Shown piece after piece: positions 1-8,610 of a DNA stretch of 10,092 nucleotides. Source of the stretch: Ramicandelaber brevisporus (lineage: Eukaryota > Kickxellomycota > Ramicandelaberales > Ramicandelaberaceae); NCBI GenBank assembly GCA_025201865.1, contig MU602736.1, forward strand, positions 57,332 to 67,423, written 5' to 3'. Both the position numbers and the translations under genes were made by a program. Position 1 is the stretch's first letter. The number at the start of each line of letters is the position of its first letter. The notes below the pieces were generated by a model. It saw nothing but the letters and a program-made list of their open reading frames with translations, was not told the origin of the DNA and did no database searches.

Positions 1-38
1 AAAAAGGGGAGGGGGCAATACAAACAAAAAAGTAATTA

Positions 39-1640
39 TTAGTGAAGAGGAGCCGATGTAAAGCTACTGGCAGCAGCGGCGGCATCTGCTTCAAGTTGAA
101 TAGGATGAGGAACTCGACGGGCATTAGTGTGGTATCGATCCACAATTGGAATCAACAGTACATTGAAATCAGGTGTAACAACCAACATTGTGTTTGTTGG
201 GATAGTTTGCCAGTCATCTTTAACAAATGTCAATGGCTCGGAGGCAATCACCACAACATCTTCACGCTTGTTGTGCTTTGACATACGATATGTGGAGTTT
301 TTGGCTGCTGCTGTTGACGATGACGACGATGAGCGACCGTCAACATTTGAGGCAGAGACTGAAGAGAGACCAAAATGCGTGCCTGAAGAAAAGTACAACG
401 ACGCAGCCTCCAATGTCGAACTACTGACGTATCGAGTGCAAACCACCGTGCTGCCGCTCGTCACTGCAATATTGAGTAAACTGGGGCTGTATCCATTCGC
501 CTCAGTGACACCCGCAGCCTCGAGCCATTCGTTAATCAGCGCAATGGTCTGAAACAGTGCATCACGCAGCTCGGTCCAGTCATACGAACGGCGTGTAAAC
601 GGATCGCCATTCAGCAGGCTTAAAAACAGTGCAAATGCCCACTCGGAATCTGTGTTGCCTTCAACAACATTGAAGATGTCGTCTCGGATATGAGCGTGTA
701 AACGGCGTCGAATCTTGTCAAACCCAGTGATGCCGCCATTGTGCATCCACATCAAGTTTCCAACACGCCATGGATGGCAGTTGGACTCTGATGTAGGAGT
801 TCCGCCGGTGGCGGCACGCACGTGAGCAAACACAACGCGGGAGCGAATCTTTTCGGCAAGGCGGCGCAGATTCAAGTTACTCCAGGCTGGCAATGTAGAT
901 GTGAAGATGCATGGAGTGAGTCTGTCGATATCATCAGCATTGCTGTCATTACTACCAGTGGCGATATCGGTTGTAGCTACTGTAGTACTGCTGCGACGGA
1001 CATTTGTAGTGGAACCAGAGCAGCCCGCACCACTGTAGCGTCGTCGGTGGCCAAGTGATGCTGAAGAGTATGCATTCGGCAGGCGCCATTGCTCATCGCA
1101 GTCGGTATCGGATAAATCAGAGTCCAAGGAATAGCTGCCGCCATACGCACTGTCCACCAAACTGCCGGAACTTCCGATGTCGCCACCGTAATAATAGTCG
1201 CTGTTGTGAGCGACTGAATCACCAAAATCAAAGCTATACGGACTTCCAGGAGCTGCACCGCGTATCATTGCACTGCGCGCTGCAACCTTAGACCGACGGC
1301 TACGACGAGTATCACGGTTGCCATACATTGATGTCAGCGCTGGCGATACAGGCTCCGCCACAAATGACGATGACAGTGTTGCTGCGCTAATTGGCGACAG
1401 TGCCGCTTCTTCGTTGCTGCTGGTTGCCGATACTGTCACAGCACCGCTGCTGTCAGCCACGTCGTCAGTGCTAATCTCGTCGTAAAAGCCCAAGCCGAAT
1501 CCGTCGCCGTTGGTGGTTTGGCGAGGGTCGATGCGAAGGCGGGATGCAAAGCTCTGGTTGATGATAGAGTGAGACGGGCGAGTTATCAGGTCTGCGAGCA
1601 GAATTGGATTCCGGCTCTTGTAAACAAGGAACCTGCACAT
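39..1640 (-). CDS. DUG3: DUG3-like class II (Ntn) glutamine amidotransferase, glutathione degradation
   Basis: A 533-residue protein beginning Met-Cys-Arg-Phe. Cys2 becomes the N-terminal nucleophile of class II amidotransferases once Met1 is removed, which fixes the start. Visible family motifs: RPSHSIINQS (21-30), NGDGFGLGFYD (44-54), PAWSNLNLRRLAEKI (251-265), FAHVRAATGG (271-280, Arg275), MWMHNGG (297-303, oxyanion Asn301/Gly302), GNTDSEW (328-334) and ASEPL (466-470). In yeast, Dug3 pairs with the Dug2 peptidase to cleave glutathione's gamma-glutamyl bond in the cytosol, and Dug1 then splits Cys-Gly. The protein is much longer than yeast Dug3 (about 357 residues), mainly because of a Ser-rich insert at about residues 56-240; a smaller Ser/Ala run lies at 421-446 and an Ala run near the C-terminus. 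The gene lies downstream of a co-oriented M16 peptidase gene, 585 bp away, so it probably has its own promoter. Family identity is secure; the pathway role is inferred from yeast. Confidence 0.93.
   Translation of the reverse strand: MCRFLVYKSRNPILLADLITRPSHSIINQSFASRLRIDPRQTTNGDGFGLGFYDEISTDDVADSSGAVTVSATSSNEEAALSPISAATLSSSFVAEPVSPALTSMYGNRDTRRSRRSKVAARSAMIRGAAPGSPYSFDFGDSVAHNSDYYYGGDIGSSGSLVDSAYGGSYSLDSDLSDTDCDEQWRLPNAYSSASLGHRRRYSGAGCSGSTTNVRRSSTTVATTDIATGSNDSNADDIDRLTPCIFTSTLPAWSNLNLRRLAEKIRSRVVFAHVRAATGGTPTSESNCHPWRVGNLMWMHNGGITGFDKIRRRLHAHIRDDIFNVVEGNTDSEWAFALFLSLLNGDPFTRRSYDWTELRDALFQTIALINEWLEAAGVTEANGYSPSLLNIAVTSGSTVVCTRYVSSSTLEAASLYFSSGTHFGLSSVSASNVDGRSSSSSSTAAAKNSTYRMSKHNKREDVVVIASEPLTFVKDDWQTIPTNTMLVVTPDFNVLLIPIVDRYHTNARRVPHPIQLEADAAAAASSFTSAPLH
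921..1475 (-). other. In-frame Ser-rich low-complexity insert within DUG3 homologue
   Basis: About 185 residues (56-240) separate the N-terminal catalytic strand (ends GFYDE) from the next conserved block (begins LTPCIFTSTLPAW). The stretch is rich in Ser, Thr, Ala, Gly, Asp and Tyr, with a basic patch (TRRSRRSK, about 111-118). It stays in frame with no stop codon. It is probably a disordered loop. A retained or unrecognised intron is the alternative, but a length of exactly 3n without stops argues for translation. Confidence 0.7.
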
Positions 1641-1650
1641 TGGGATTCAA

Positions 1651-1681
1651 GTTGGAGTTCGAGGTTCGAGTTGGAGTTGGA
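1651..1681. repeat. Short degenerate hexamer tandem repeat before DUG3 start
   Basis: Five units of GTTGGA or GTTCGA in a row, with one extra G before the third, end about 10 bp from the DUG3 start codon. On the coding strand they read as CTCCAA/CTCGAA units in the 5' leader. No function is evident; replication slippage explains the pattern. Confidence 0.6.
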
Positions 1682-2014
1682 GCTGAAACGTCTGTGCTTC
1701 TTTTTTCCAACAAAAGAAGGCCTCCTCCTTAATTTTTTCTATCGAGATGAGGTTTGATAAAGAATAGCAAGGCAAAAGGAGAAACAGAGTGAGAGTGAAT
1801 GAATGAGAGAGTGAATAGGTGAGTGATAGTGTTGTCTGTGCAAGTGGGGGAGTAGGTTCAGAAGCAAGGCAAGAAGAAGAGTGCTGAGCCAAAAGAAGAA
1901 GAGGAAGAGCTGAAAGGTTGGAGTGATCTGGCAGGCTGGGCAGCTGAAAATATACACGCGGCTGGGCAATCCATTGCGTCATATCGAGAAGATTGACAAC
2001 ATCAAGCTGGGGCA

Positions 2015-2022
2015 CTTTATAG
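2015..2022 (-). promoter_or_regulatory. Candidate TATA box for DUG3
   Basis: The minus strand reads CTATAAAG, a good TATA-box match, about 375 bp upstream of the DUG3 start codon. This would imply a long pyrimidine-rich leader or a leader intron. A second AT-rich site (TATATTTT on the minus strand, about 1946-1953) lies closer. The assignment rests on motif and orientation only. Confidence 0.3.
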
Positions 2023-2225
2023 CACCTCTCGCAGCATCCATTCACTCTCCCCCCTCCCCGCTCCTGAAAGATGCGCTCTGACTCATTATGACTATGGCAC
2101 AGTAAAGACAACGAACATGACGAGTACTTGCTTATTTTAAACAAAAAAGAATTAGAAATGACAAGAAGACAAGAGATGAAGATATGACAAGACAGTTAGT
2201 GCTATTATTGTAGTTGTTATTTTTT

Positions 2226-4802
2226 TTAAATGAGCTCGAATGGAATGAACAAATCATCGAGCTGGTGTGAATGGAGCTCAGTGCCCTTGGGGAAGCATCC
2301 CAAGAATCGCTGCTCAAGCTCACGCTCTGCCTCTGCCTCAGCCGTTTTCGCTGACGCAAGCGGCGGGCTAACCAGCACAGCCACCATGGGAGTTTCTGGC
2401 TCAAACAATGGTGCAAACCACTGCTTGTACACGCGACGCAAGTCATCCGCGGTGATGGAGTGAATGTGCTTGATGGCGTCTTCAGAGTAGTGGTCAAGTG
2501 AGTCATATCCAAACACGAGGATGAGGCGCTCTTCTTCGAACATGGTGGTGCTGCTGGCCATGCGGTCGAGGACGCTGCGGTACATGAGCATGCGGGTCAA
2601 ATCCATCTGCCAGCGGCTCGTGATCTCCTTCTCAAAGTAGTCAGAGTCGGTGGAAAGGCGCTTCAATACATCACGGGCGGCAATCGTGCCCTCGATGGGA
2701 GACGTGGCACGGTACAAGCCAATGCGCATGAAGCCGTTGTGGCGAGCATAGCTGAGGAAGGCACCGTAGGCGTAGCCGAGACCGCGAACAGCATTGAACA
2801 GGATGCCATCGCTACGAGAGATGGTGTCAGCCAGCCACTTCACAATAAATGTGTCGCGATGCAGCTGGCCATTTTCGAGGTTAGCGCCTTGCACATCGAG
2901 CGGTGTTGTAATGTTGACAGCATAGCTGTTGGCAGCCGGCGAATACACGACATGTGCACTGGGCTTGCTGTTGAATGGACGGAACGGAACACGAGGCAGC
3001 CAGAACGGATGCGGACGCTCGACCACCGGCAGCGAGGCAATGTCGGCAAGACGAGCGGCAGAGTCGGTGGAGCGTGGCCAGCCAAATGAATCACGGCGAG
3101 CACGGTATCCAGCCACAGCCGAATCCCAGACTGTGGCCAGCTCGCGAGCAATGGCTTCAACCGAAGGGTTACTTGGAGTGGTAACCTCATGGCCAGTTGT
3201 TTTCGGCACAACAATCATGGCGTAGCCAGGGAACTTCATGGCGGCTTCTGGGGCATTTTGGGATTGCTGGAGTGTCAGTGGAGCACGAGCCAGAACCTTG
3301 CCAGCCCGGTCAACAACGAAGCCGTGAAGCTCGCGGAATCGAGCCATGATTGTGCTGCCAGCCGGACCAGTGGCCTCAGGATCCTTCTCAAGAGTGTCAA
3401 CAATAAACTGCAAGAACGACTGCTGGGCCAGCCAAGTCTTTTGCTGCATCACACTGCCATGGGCAATCATGGAGAATTCGACGCCGAGAGTAGCATCATC
3501 TCCATGCGGCAGCACATTGCGTGGATCAGGATCGAGAGCGCTGCCAAGGCGAGTTTGGACAGATGTGCCCGTCTTGTAGCTGTCTTGCTTGACCGCAACA
3601 ATCTCATCTAGTCCGCGGCGAGCCATAGTCAGAATACGGGATGGTGAGAAATGAGTGCCAATGATGGAATGAACAAGCCAGCGAATGATGCGAGAGTATC
3701 CATGCAACTGGCTGCCATCAGCAGCGGTCTTTGTGTACGGCAATGCGCCAGTACGAGCGAACATCATGAACGGGTGAGAGCTGCATGTGAACCAGTTGTC
3801 ATCACAGCCAAACATCGTCTCCATGGCTGGACAATCGGCAGCAATAGCTTCTTCAGCAACGTGGTCCTCAACAAGCATGTAGCCGTGGCCATCAGACTCT
3901 GGTTCAGGATAGCCAGCGCGAGCGCTGAGTCGACGAAGAGAATTTGCGAGATCGACGTCAGCGGGCACACTCTTATTACTGCCATCTGGAATCCACTTGG
4001 ACGACTCAAACGAATGCAAATCAGTCAGAAGCATGTATGGAATGAGATAGCGAGGCATGCCAGCAAGTGGAATACACAGCGACACCATCTCATAGAAAGT
4101 CTCACTCTCCATAACATGCACTGTGCCAAATTTCTGCACGGCATCGCTCGTTGGATCGGACACAATCGAGCCCAAAGAGAGCTGACGACGAACACACGGG
4201 AAGCGCGGAACCTTGCTGAGACTGGGGAGTGGCGGCATTGTATCAATCTCATCCTGTCCAACTGCAAACTTGTTGGCTTCCAGTGCCTCATCAATAATGG
4301 TCTGACGAAGCTTGTTGCACAGCTCAACAAGCTCCTCATTGCTTGCTGGCTGAGTGCCGAGAGCATCCAGGCGGACACGCAGTGGGCTCTCGATAACCTC
4401 AGCATTGCGGCGCTGAGTTTCCAGAGCACGACGGTCGCGGTCAATCTGCTGGGCACGCTCGCTGGAAGGAACTGCAATCACCTCCATGCAGGGCGAGTCA
4501 ACAAGGTAGCGGCGGAACAGGTCAGTCCAGAAGCTGAGTGGCTCGTACTGCAACTCGCCCAGAACCTTGAGAACACTAGTGAACTGGGAAAGGTCAAGTT
4601 GATAGGACGCGTTCTGCGCAGCGTTGCCACCAGTCGATTCAGCGAGCTTGTAGGCGTTAGTCATCAACAGTGGTGTCAAGACATCTTCGACAATGTGTTC
4701 ATTGGCATCGTGTTCGAGGTTTTCATACAAGGACAGACGAACACGGCGCAGAGCAGCATGAACCAGCGCCAAATCAGCAGCCTCTTTGCTAGACATGCCA
4801 CC

Positions 4803-4837
<35 letters not shown>

Positions 4838-6335
4838 CATCAGCGGGACTTGGAGTGGCGCTGACCTTGCCACCAAACAGCGCATGGACTGGGGCAGAGA
4901 AGCCATTGTCAGCCAAGTAGCGCAGAACCAGATTGAGACGGTCATGGAAAACACCTGGCTCAAGACGGTCAATGCCATCATCCGGAACATCAGGAATCCA
5001 GCTGTGGCCAGAGCAGGAGCTGCTAGCATCGTCGACATCATCATGATCATCTCCTTCTTCGCCACCACTGTGCGCATCCTTGAGACGATCATAGCTAGCA
5101 CTGCCTGACGATGGCGCACTGGCGGCTTGACGAGAGCGCTTGGTGTGAACGCCTGTGAAGCTGATCTGGATGAGACCCTTAACAAACTCGCGAACATAGT
5201 GCGACATACTGGCGGCCCATGGAACTTGACCAGAGGGGACATCCACAAACGCCTTGTTGAGAGGGGCAGAGTTCAGCTCAGAAAGGAGCTCGACAAGAAC
5301 TTCGACGGCGCAAAAAGTCTTGACATCTTCAAGTGGTGCGCCATGCCAGCTGTACGTAATCTCAGCAGTATCCTCATCAGAGCCAGGGAATATGATAGTG
5401 CGCGAGATGAACTCAGGCTCTCCAGCTGGCCATCTCGGGATATCAATCACACGTGGCAGTGCCAGCGACTCGAGGCCATGGGGAGCAATGTCGGCGCCAA
5501 TGTGCATCTCCTCGCGGCGCTTGTTCATCTCAGCCAGAGACTCTGGTTTCAGCACAGGATGTGCATCAAGAGCCGCAAAGAATCGCTCAGGCACTAGATT
5601 ACCGCCAGCCACCAGCACTGTAATGTACTCTGGACGATAGAAGGCAGCATGGAACGCGCGAATATCCTTGTTTGTCAAGATGGCAATATCAGGCGTCAGT
5701 CCACCCGTCTCATGAGCGTGCGGCACATCCTTTGGATACAGCGTCGATCCAAATGTGTTTTCCACCAAATCCCAAGATGTGTTTTCGCGGCCTTGCATCT
5801 CGCTAAACACGACACCCTTGCCGCTGCCATCCGGCGCGACATGATACACCTCGGTCACAAACTGCTTGTCAGTAAGAAGTGGACGCAGAATGTGGTCCAA
5901 ATACACTGGAATCAGCTCAGCAAGTCCTTCGGCACAGGTGCAGTCAGCATTGTACTCGGTGAAATGGGAATGAGTCGATGCGTTTGAGTACTCGGCCAGC
6001 TCGCGCATAGCCACAGTCTCGAGGAAACCCTTATGAGGATGCTGCTTTGAGCCAGTAAAGATCAAATGCTCGAGAGTGTGGGGCAAACCACGGTTATCCC
6101 AAGACTGGGTTGGCACGACAATCGACGTGTACGCGCTTGGCATACCGGTATCGGCAAAGACGAAGCGCAGGCCAGATGGCTGATGGCGGTAAACAGACAC
6201 TGGATACACGCGTTCTTGACGAGATCCACCAGCCGCAGCGGCTGACGCGGCTGACGACTGGCTCTGTTTCAATGACTCAGAGCCAAGATCCAGTGGAGTG
6301 ACGATATCAGCAGTCGATTCGAGTACAAAGTCCAT
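2226..6335 (-). CDS. M16 family zinc metallopeptidase (YOL098C / C05D11.1-like, related to presequence peptidase)
   Basis: A 1,369-residue intronless gene. The inverted zinc motif HTLEH is at 86-90 (zinc ligands His86 and His90, catalytic base Glu89), and GVVFSEMQG at 174-182 supplies the likely third ligand, Glu179, as in presequence peptidase's GVVFNEMKG. The second peptidase half contains LFNAVRGLGYAYG (about 1179-1191), the Arg/Tyr motif typical of the C-terminal M16 half. The layout is therefore two M16 halves in one chain, enclosing peptides in a chamber. The best family match is the poorly characterised fungal/animal YOL098C-type group, normally about 1,000 residues. Extra length comes from an Ala/Ser run at 29-37, an acidic Ser-rich insert at about 397-455 and an 11-Ala run at 501-511. 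The N-terminus is acidic (MDFVLESTAD), with no targeting signal, so a cytosolic location is likely. Substrate unknown. Confidence 0.92.
4803..4835 (-). repeat. Trinucleotide repeat encoding 11 alanines
   Basis: Ten GCA units on the plus strand encode, together with one GCC, eleven consecutive Ala residues (501-511) of the M16 peptidase. The run sits in a linker after SATPSPADE and before GGMSSKEA. Near-pure codon use points to recent replication slippage, so length polymorphism between isolates is likely. Confidence 0.9.
4971..5147 (-). other. Acidic Ser-rich insert in M16 peptidase
   Basis: Residues about 397-455 of the peptidase form a low-complexity stretch: a basic start (HTKRSRQ), then Ser/Ala, then GGEEGDDHDDVDD and a Ser cluster. 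It lies between conserved N-terminal-half segments and is probably a surface loop. It accounts for part of the extra length relative to the family. Confidence 0.6.
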
Positions 6336-6547
6336 CTGCAGGAATGCCTTGGTAAAGCTGAATAGCGCGTTGTTGCTACTGTTGTTACTGCTGCTGCTGT
6401 TGTTGTTGTGGTCTATGGAATCTGGCTGTGGTTCTGTTGACGAGAGGGTTTACAACTTTTACTGAAGTATACAACTGGATTGAGGTAGCGCGTCACAATC
6501 AAGAGCTCACTGTTTTTTTTTGTCTTTCTTTCTTCCTTTCTTTCCTC
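6336..6547. promoter_or_regulatory. Divergent promoter region between M16 peptidase and Mrx11-like genes
   Basis: Only 212 bp separate the two divergent start codons, so the genes share a promoter region. The plus strand carries a run of nine T and a Ctt/Tcc-rich tract at about 6511-6547 just before the plus-strand start, a typical pyrimidine-rich leader. On the minus side a GCT/GTT repeat lies 40-75 bp upstream of the peptidase start. I see no convincing TATA box. A 16-codon upstream reading frame (6415-6465, +) could precede the Mrx11-like gene if transcription starts early. Confidence 0.5.
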
Positions 6548-7237
6548 ATGATGAACGTGTCTGCCACTCGCTTCTGCTCCTCCTTATCCTCCTACTCCTC
6601 TTCGTATGGCATCGTTAGCCATCTCTTGCGCAGACCTCAGCAGCTGCCGTTTATACGGCTTACGAAACAGCCTTTGATCGTGGTTCGTCGTAGCAACGGT
6701 TGCAACAACAGTAGTAACAATTTCCGATTCTATTCGACCTCTACTTCTTCAAAGAACAGTAGCAGTGGTAACAGCAATAGCAGCAATAGCAGCAATAGCA
6801 GTGGTAACAGTAACAGCAGTAACAGCAGTAGCTCTTCAAAGGGTTGGAGAAAGTACGCTGACCAATTCCGCAATCGGCCTGCATCTCATCTAATTGCATT
6901 CGGTATACTCCACGAAGTTACGGCAATCATCCCACTTGTTGCCATCTTTGCCTATCTCCAGACATTCCCCGAGCACATTGAGATTCCAATTCCTGACAGC
7001 ATCCACGAGGCGTGCAACGAATGGGTAAATCGCACCACAAAATACCTTAACAAGCGGTTTGGAAGTGATATACCGAGTCCAGACAGTAGAACATTCGTCA
7101 ACCTGGCGGCCGCATATGCTGTAGTGAAGATTGCATTGCCGGTGAGAATCGCTGCGTGTTTCGCAATGACTCCGTGGACAGCAAACAGAATACTGCATCC
7201 AATCTACCAGAGATTCAAGCATATTCGCAAGTCATAA
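6548..7237 (+). CDS. Mrx11/FAM210-like (DUF1279-type) mitochondrial inner-membrane protein
   Basis: A 229-residue protein. The N-terminus is Ser/Arg-rich and nearly free of acidic residues, as in a mitochondrial presequence, and reads RFYS at 60-63, a good match to the fungal R-x-(F/Y/L) | S/A cleavage motif. A Ser/Asn linker follows (63-97), then WRKYADQF and two hydrophobic segments: about 113-136, containing ILHEVTAIIPL, and about 182-206, ending VRIAACFAMTPW. The HE-TAI-P and LP-R-(9)-TPW pattern fits fungal Mrx11/YPL041C-like and FAM210-like proteins; yeast Mrx11 is associated with mitochondrial expressosomes. Exact function unknown. ATGs at 6548 and 6551 are adjacent, and the second has a better context (A at -3). 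The reading frame stays open upstream only through the pyrimidine-rich leader, without an ATG. Family assignment is from memory of motifs. Confidence 0.78.
   Translation: MMNVSATRFCSSLSSYSSSYGIVSHLLRRPQQLPFIRLTKQPLIVVRRSNGCNNSSNNFRFYSTSTSSKNSSSGNSNSSNSSNSSGNSNSSNSSSSSKGWRKYADQFRNRPASHLIAFGILHEVTAIIPLVAIFAYLQTFPEHIEIPIPDSIHEACNEWVNRTTKYLNKRFGSDIPSPDSRTFVNLAAAYAVVKIALPVRIAACFAMTPWTANRILHPIYQRFKHIRKS
6734..6838 (+). repeat. AGC/AAC-rich repeat encoding a Ser/Asn linker
   Basis: Codons for Ser (mostly AGC/AGT) and Asn (AAC/AAT) alternate through residues 63-97 of the Mrx11-like protein, immediately after the predicted presequence cleavage site. It probably arose by slippage and forms a flexible linker between the processed N-terminus and the first membrane helix. 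Confidence 0.75.
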
Positions 7238-7272
7238 AACGGTTTTAAAGAAAAGGAAAGAAAACAAGAAAT

Positions 7273-7278
7273 AATAAA
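7273..7278 (+). terminator. AATAAA polyadenylation signal for Mrx11-like gene
   Basis: A perfect AATAAA lies 36 bp after the stop codon of the plus-strand gene, in an A-rich context. Cleavage would fall before or within the end of the convergent transporter gene, so the two transcripts probably have overlapping or nearly touching 3' ends. Confidence 0.55.
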
Positions 7279-7318
7279 TAGAGCATTTTATAGAGAAGCA
7301 TTGTGAAGCATTCTTCTT

Positions 7319-7324
7319 TTTATT
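7319..7324 (-). terminator. AATAAA polyadenylation signal for SLC35F-like gene
   Basis: The minus strand reads AATAAA only 8 bp beyond the transporter's stop codon. If used, the transcript would have a very short 3' untranslated region ending in the same 95-bp gap as the convergent gene. Confidence 0.5.
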
Positions 7325-7332
7325 ATTGTGTG

Positions 7333-8595
7333 TTAAGTGCTGTTAGGTGCTGTTGTGGATGGTGTTGTTTCTGGAGTTGATTCATCTTCACTTTTCTTTG
7401 GTTTCTGACCAATGTTAAAGAGCACGATTCCGGTGACAACTCCAACAAAGACAAGTGGGTATAATCGATGCATTCGTAATCCACACAGAAATATGCCAAA
7501 GAAGAGCGAGTAAAAGTCTGAAGTGAGAAGCGACAGGTTCAAGAATGTTGCCGAGCTACGCCTCAACACGTGCGGTGCAGCGACATATGACAGGAACAAA
7601 GATACGTGATATCCAGCAATCAGCGCAGCAATTGCACCATTCATTCCACGAACCAGCAATCCAAGCTCAACTCTGCCAAATGCCGCAAGGACAATTCCCG
7701 CACAGATTGATCCAAGCGCGCCAAGCAATCCCAGCACCTGGGCAGATGTTTGTGTGGAGACCAGATGCTCTTGAATGACATTGCTGATGCCCATAAATGT
7801 AGCCCCAACTACACAGAACACATCGCCGAGGATTGGATTTGGGGCACTGGAGTCTTCACCGCTGGCGCTATCGCGGCGAGCATCGAGACCAACTAGTACA
7901 CCTTGAAACGCGAGACATGACAAAACACCTGCAATTTGCAACCAGCGTAGTCGAGTGCCGAGAAAGAAGAAGCCAAGGGCAACGCACACTGGAATACTCC
8001 ACGAGTCCAGCAGTGTGACAGAGAGAATGTTTGTGTATTGATATGCCTTGACGAGAAAATATGTGCCACCGACATCGCACACTGCCATTGCCAGGTAGCT
8101 TTTGCCATGTTTTCGTAGCAATTGCAAGATTGGCAGATTGGAGTCAGCTAACTGGGGTCGATGTGGCTTGCGATGTTGCTGGTATATCAATACTGGAAGA
8201 AAGACGAGGGAGAGAAGAATATAATGAGTGAATATCATGACGGTCGGCACAGAAATGCTGTGATCAAGTGACAGTTTGTTTGCAGATACATTTGCACCAG
8301 AGAAGCAGAGTGATTGAAGCTGGCCAATTCCAAGTGCAATCAATGCGGCTTTGTGATTGAAGATGGCTTGTTTAGCACGCTGAAACGGCGTTGAGCTGCT
8401 GGAGACACTGACAGATTGTTTGTCTTCCTGCTGAGACTGGCGCTGTTCAATTTGGCGCTGTATTGTAGGCATTGGAGACTCTGGGTGATATGATGCGAGC
8501 GTCTTTTCGTCGTCGTTATCTTTCCCGTCGTGGTCAATCGGCACCTCGACCATTTCCTCGTGGTTGATACGTTCAATTTCTGTTCTTGCCGACAT
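7333..8595 (-). CDS. SLC35F1/F2-type drug/metabolite transporter superfamily membrane protein
   Basis: A 420-residue membrane protein. A polar, Gln/Ser-rich N-terminal tail (1-78) precedes about ten hydrophobic segments between about 82 and 396, and a polar Ser/Thr/Pro tail follows. The signature LVKAYQYTNILSVTLLDSWS (181-200) continues into IP, and GATFMGISNVIQEHLV (264-279) follows; both match SLC35F1/F2 proteins, where the equivalents read VKAYQYT..S.QLLD.WSIP and SNV.QE. Duplicated five-helix halves are expected of this superfamily. Both tails are predicted cytosolic, as is usual for the fold. The substrate cannot be read from sequence; human SLC35F2 is known as an importer of the drug YM155, and fungal members are mostly uncharacterised. 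It converges on the Mrx11-like gene. The first ATG of the open frame is used, with GGT before it. Confidence 0.88.
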   Translation of the reverse strand: MSARTEIERINHEEMVEVPIDHDGKDNDDEKTLASYHPESPMPTIQRQIEQRQSQQEDKQSVSVSSSSTPFQRAKQAIFNHKAALIALGIGQLQSLCFSGANVSANKLSLDHSISVPTVMIFTHYILLSLVFLPVLIYQQHRKPHRPQLADSNLPILQLLRKHGKSYLAMAVCDVGGTYFLVKAYQYTNILSVTLLDSWSIPVCVALGFFFLGTRLRWLQIAGVLSCLAFQGVLVGLDARRDSASGEDSSAPNPILGDVFCVVGATFMGISNVIQEHLVSTQTSAQVLGLLGALGSICAGIVLAAFGRVELGLLVRGMNGAIAALIAGYHVSLFLSYVAAPHVLRRSSATFLNLSLLTSDFYSLFFGIFLCGLRMHRLYPLVFVGVVTGIVLFNIGQKPKKSEDESTPETTPSTTAPNST

Positions 8596-8610
8596 ACCAA
8601 CAGCGTTTTG

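Larger units (their letters stand above)
1641..2225. other. Intergenic region between M16 peptidase and DUG3 (585 bp)
   Basis: Both flanking genes are on the minus strand, so this holds the 3' end of the M16 transcript and the promoter and leader of DUG3. The minus strand is strongly pyrimidine-rich between about 1700 and 1960, like a fungal leader or promoter tract. A 165-codon minus-strand reading frame spans 1647-2144 but consists of Leu/Ser/Thr/Pro from that tract and resembles no family; I regard it as non-coding. Minus-strand AATAAT (2204-2209) and AATAAG (2130-2135) are weak candidate polyadenylation elements for the M16 transcript. Confidence 0.6.

Noticed and set aside
1647-2144. A 165-codon minus-strand frame upstream of DUG3
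   Set aside because: It is mostly Leu/Ser/Thr/Pro encoded by a pyrimidine-rich tract, contains the candidate TATA box, and has no conserved motif; promoter and leader DNA explain it better.
3651-5108. A 485-codon open frame on the plus strand, antisense to the M16 peptidase
   Set aside because: It lies wholly within a gene with strong motif support on the other strand. Its composition mirrors the peptidase codons (including Ser runs from the Ala repeat), and it shows no domain or motif. GC-biased genes often leave long antisense frames.
6428-6547. Extension of the Mrx11-like protein 40 codons upstream
   Set aside because: The extension would start at GTG and translate the run of T and the pyrimidine tract. 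No in-frame ATG exists before 6548, and the presequence pattern begins at the ATG pair 6548/6551.
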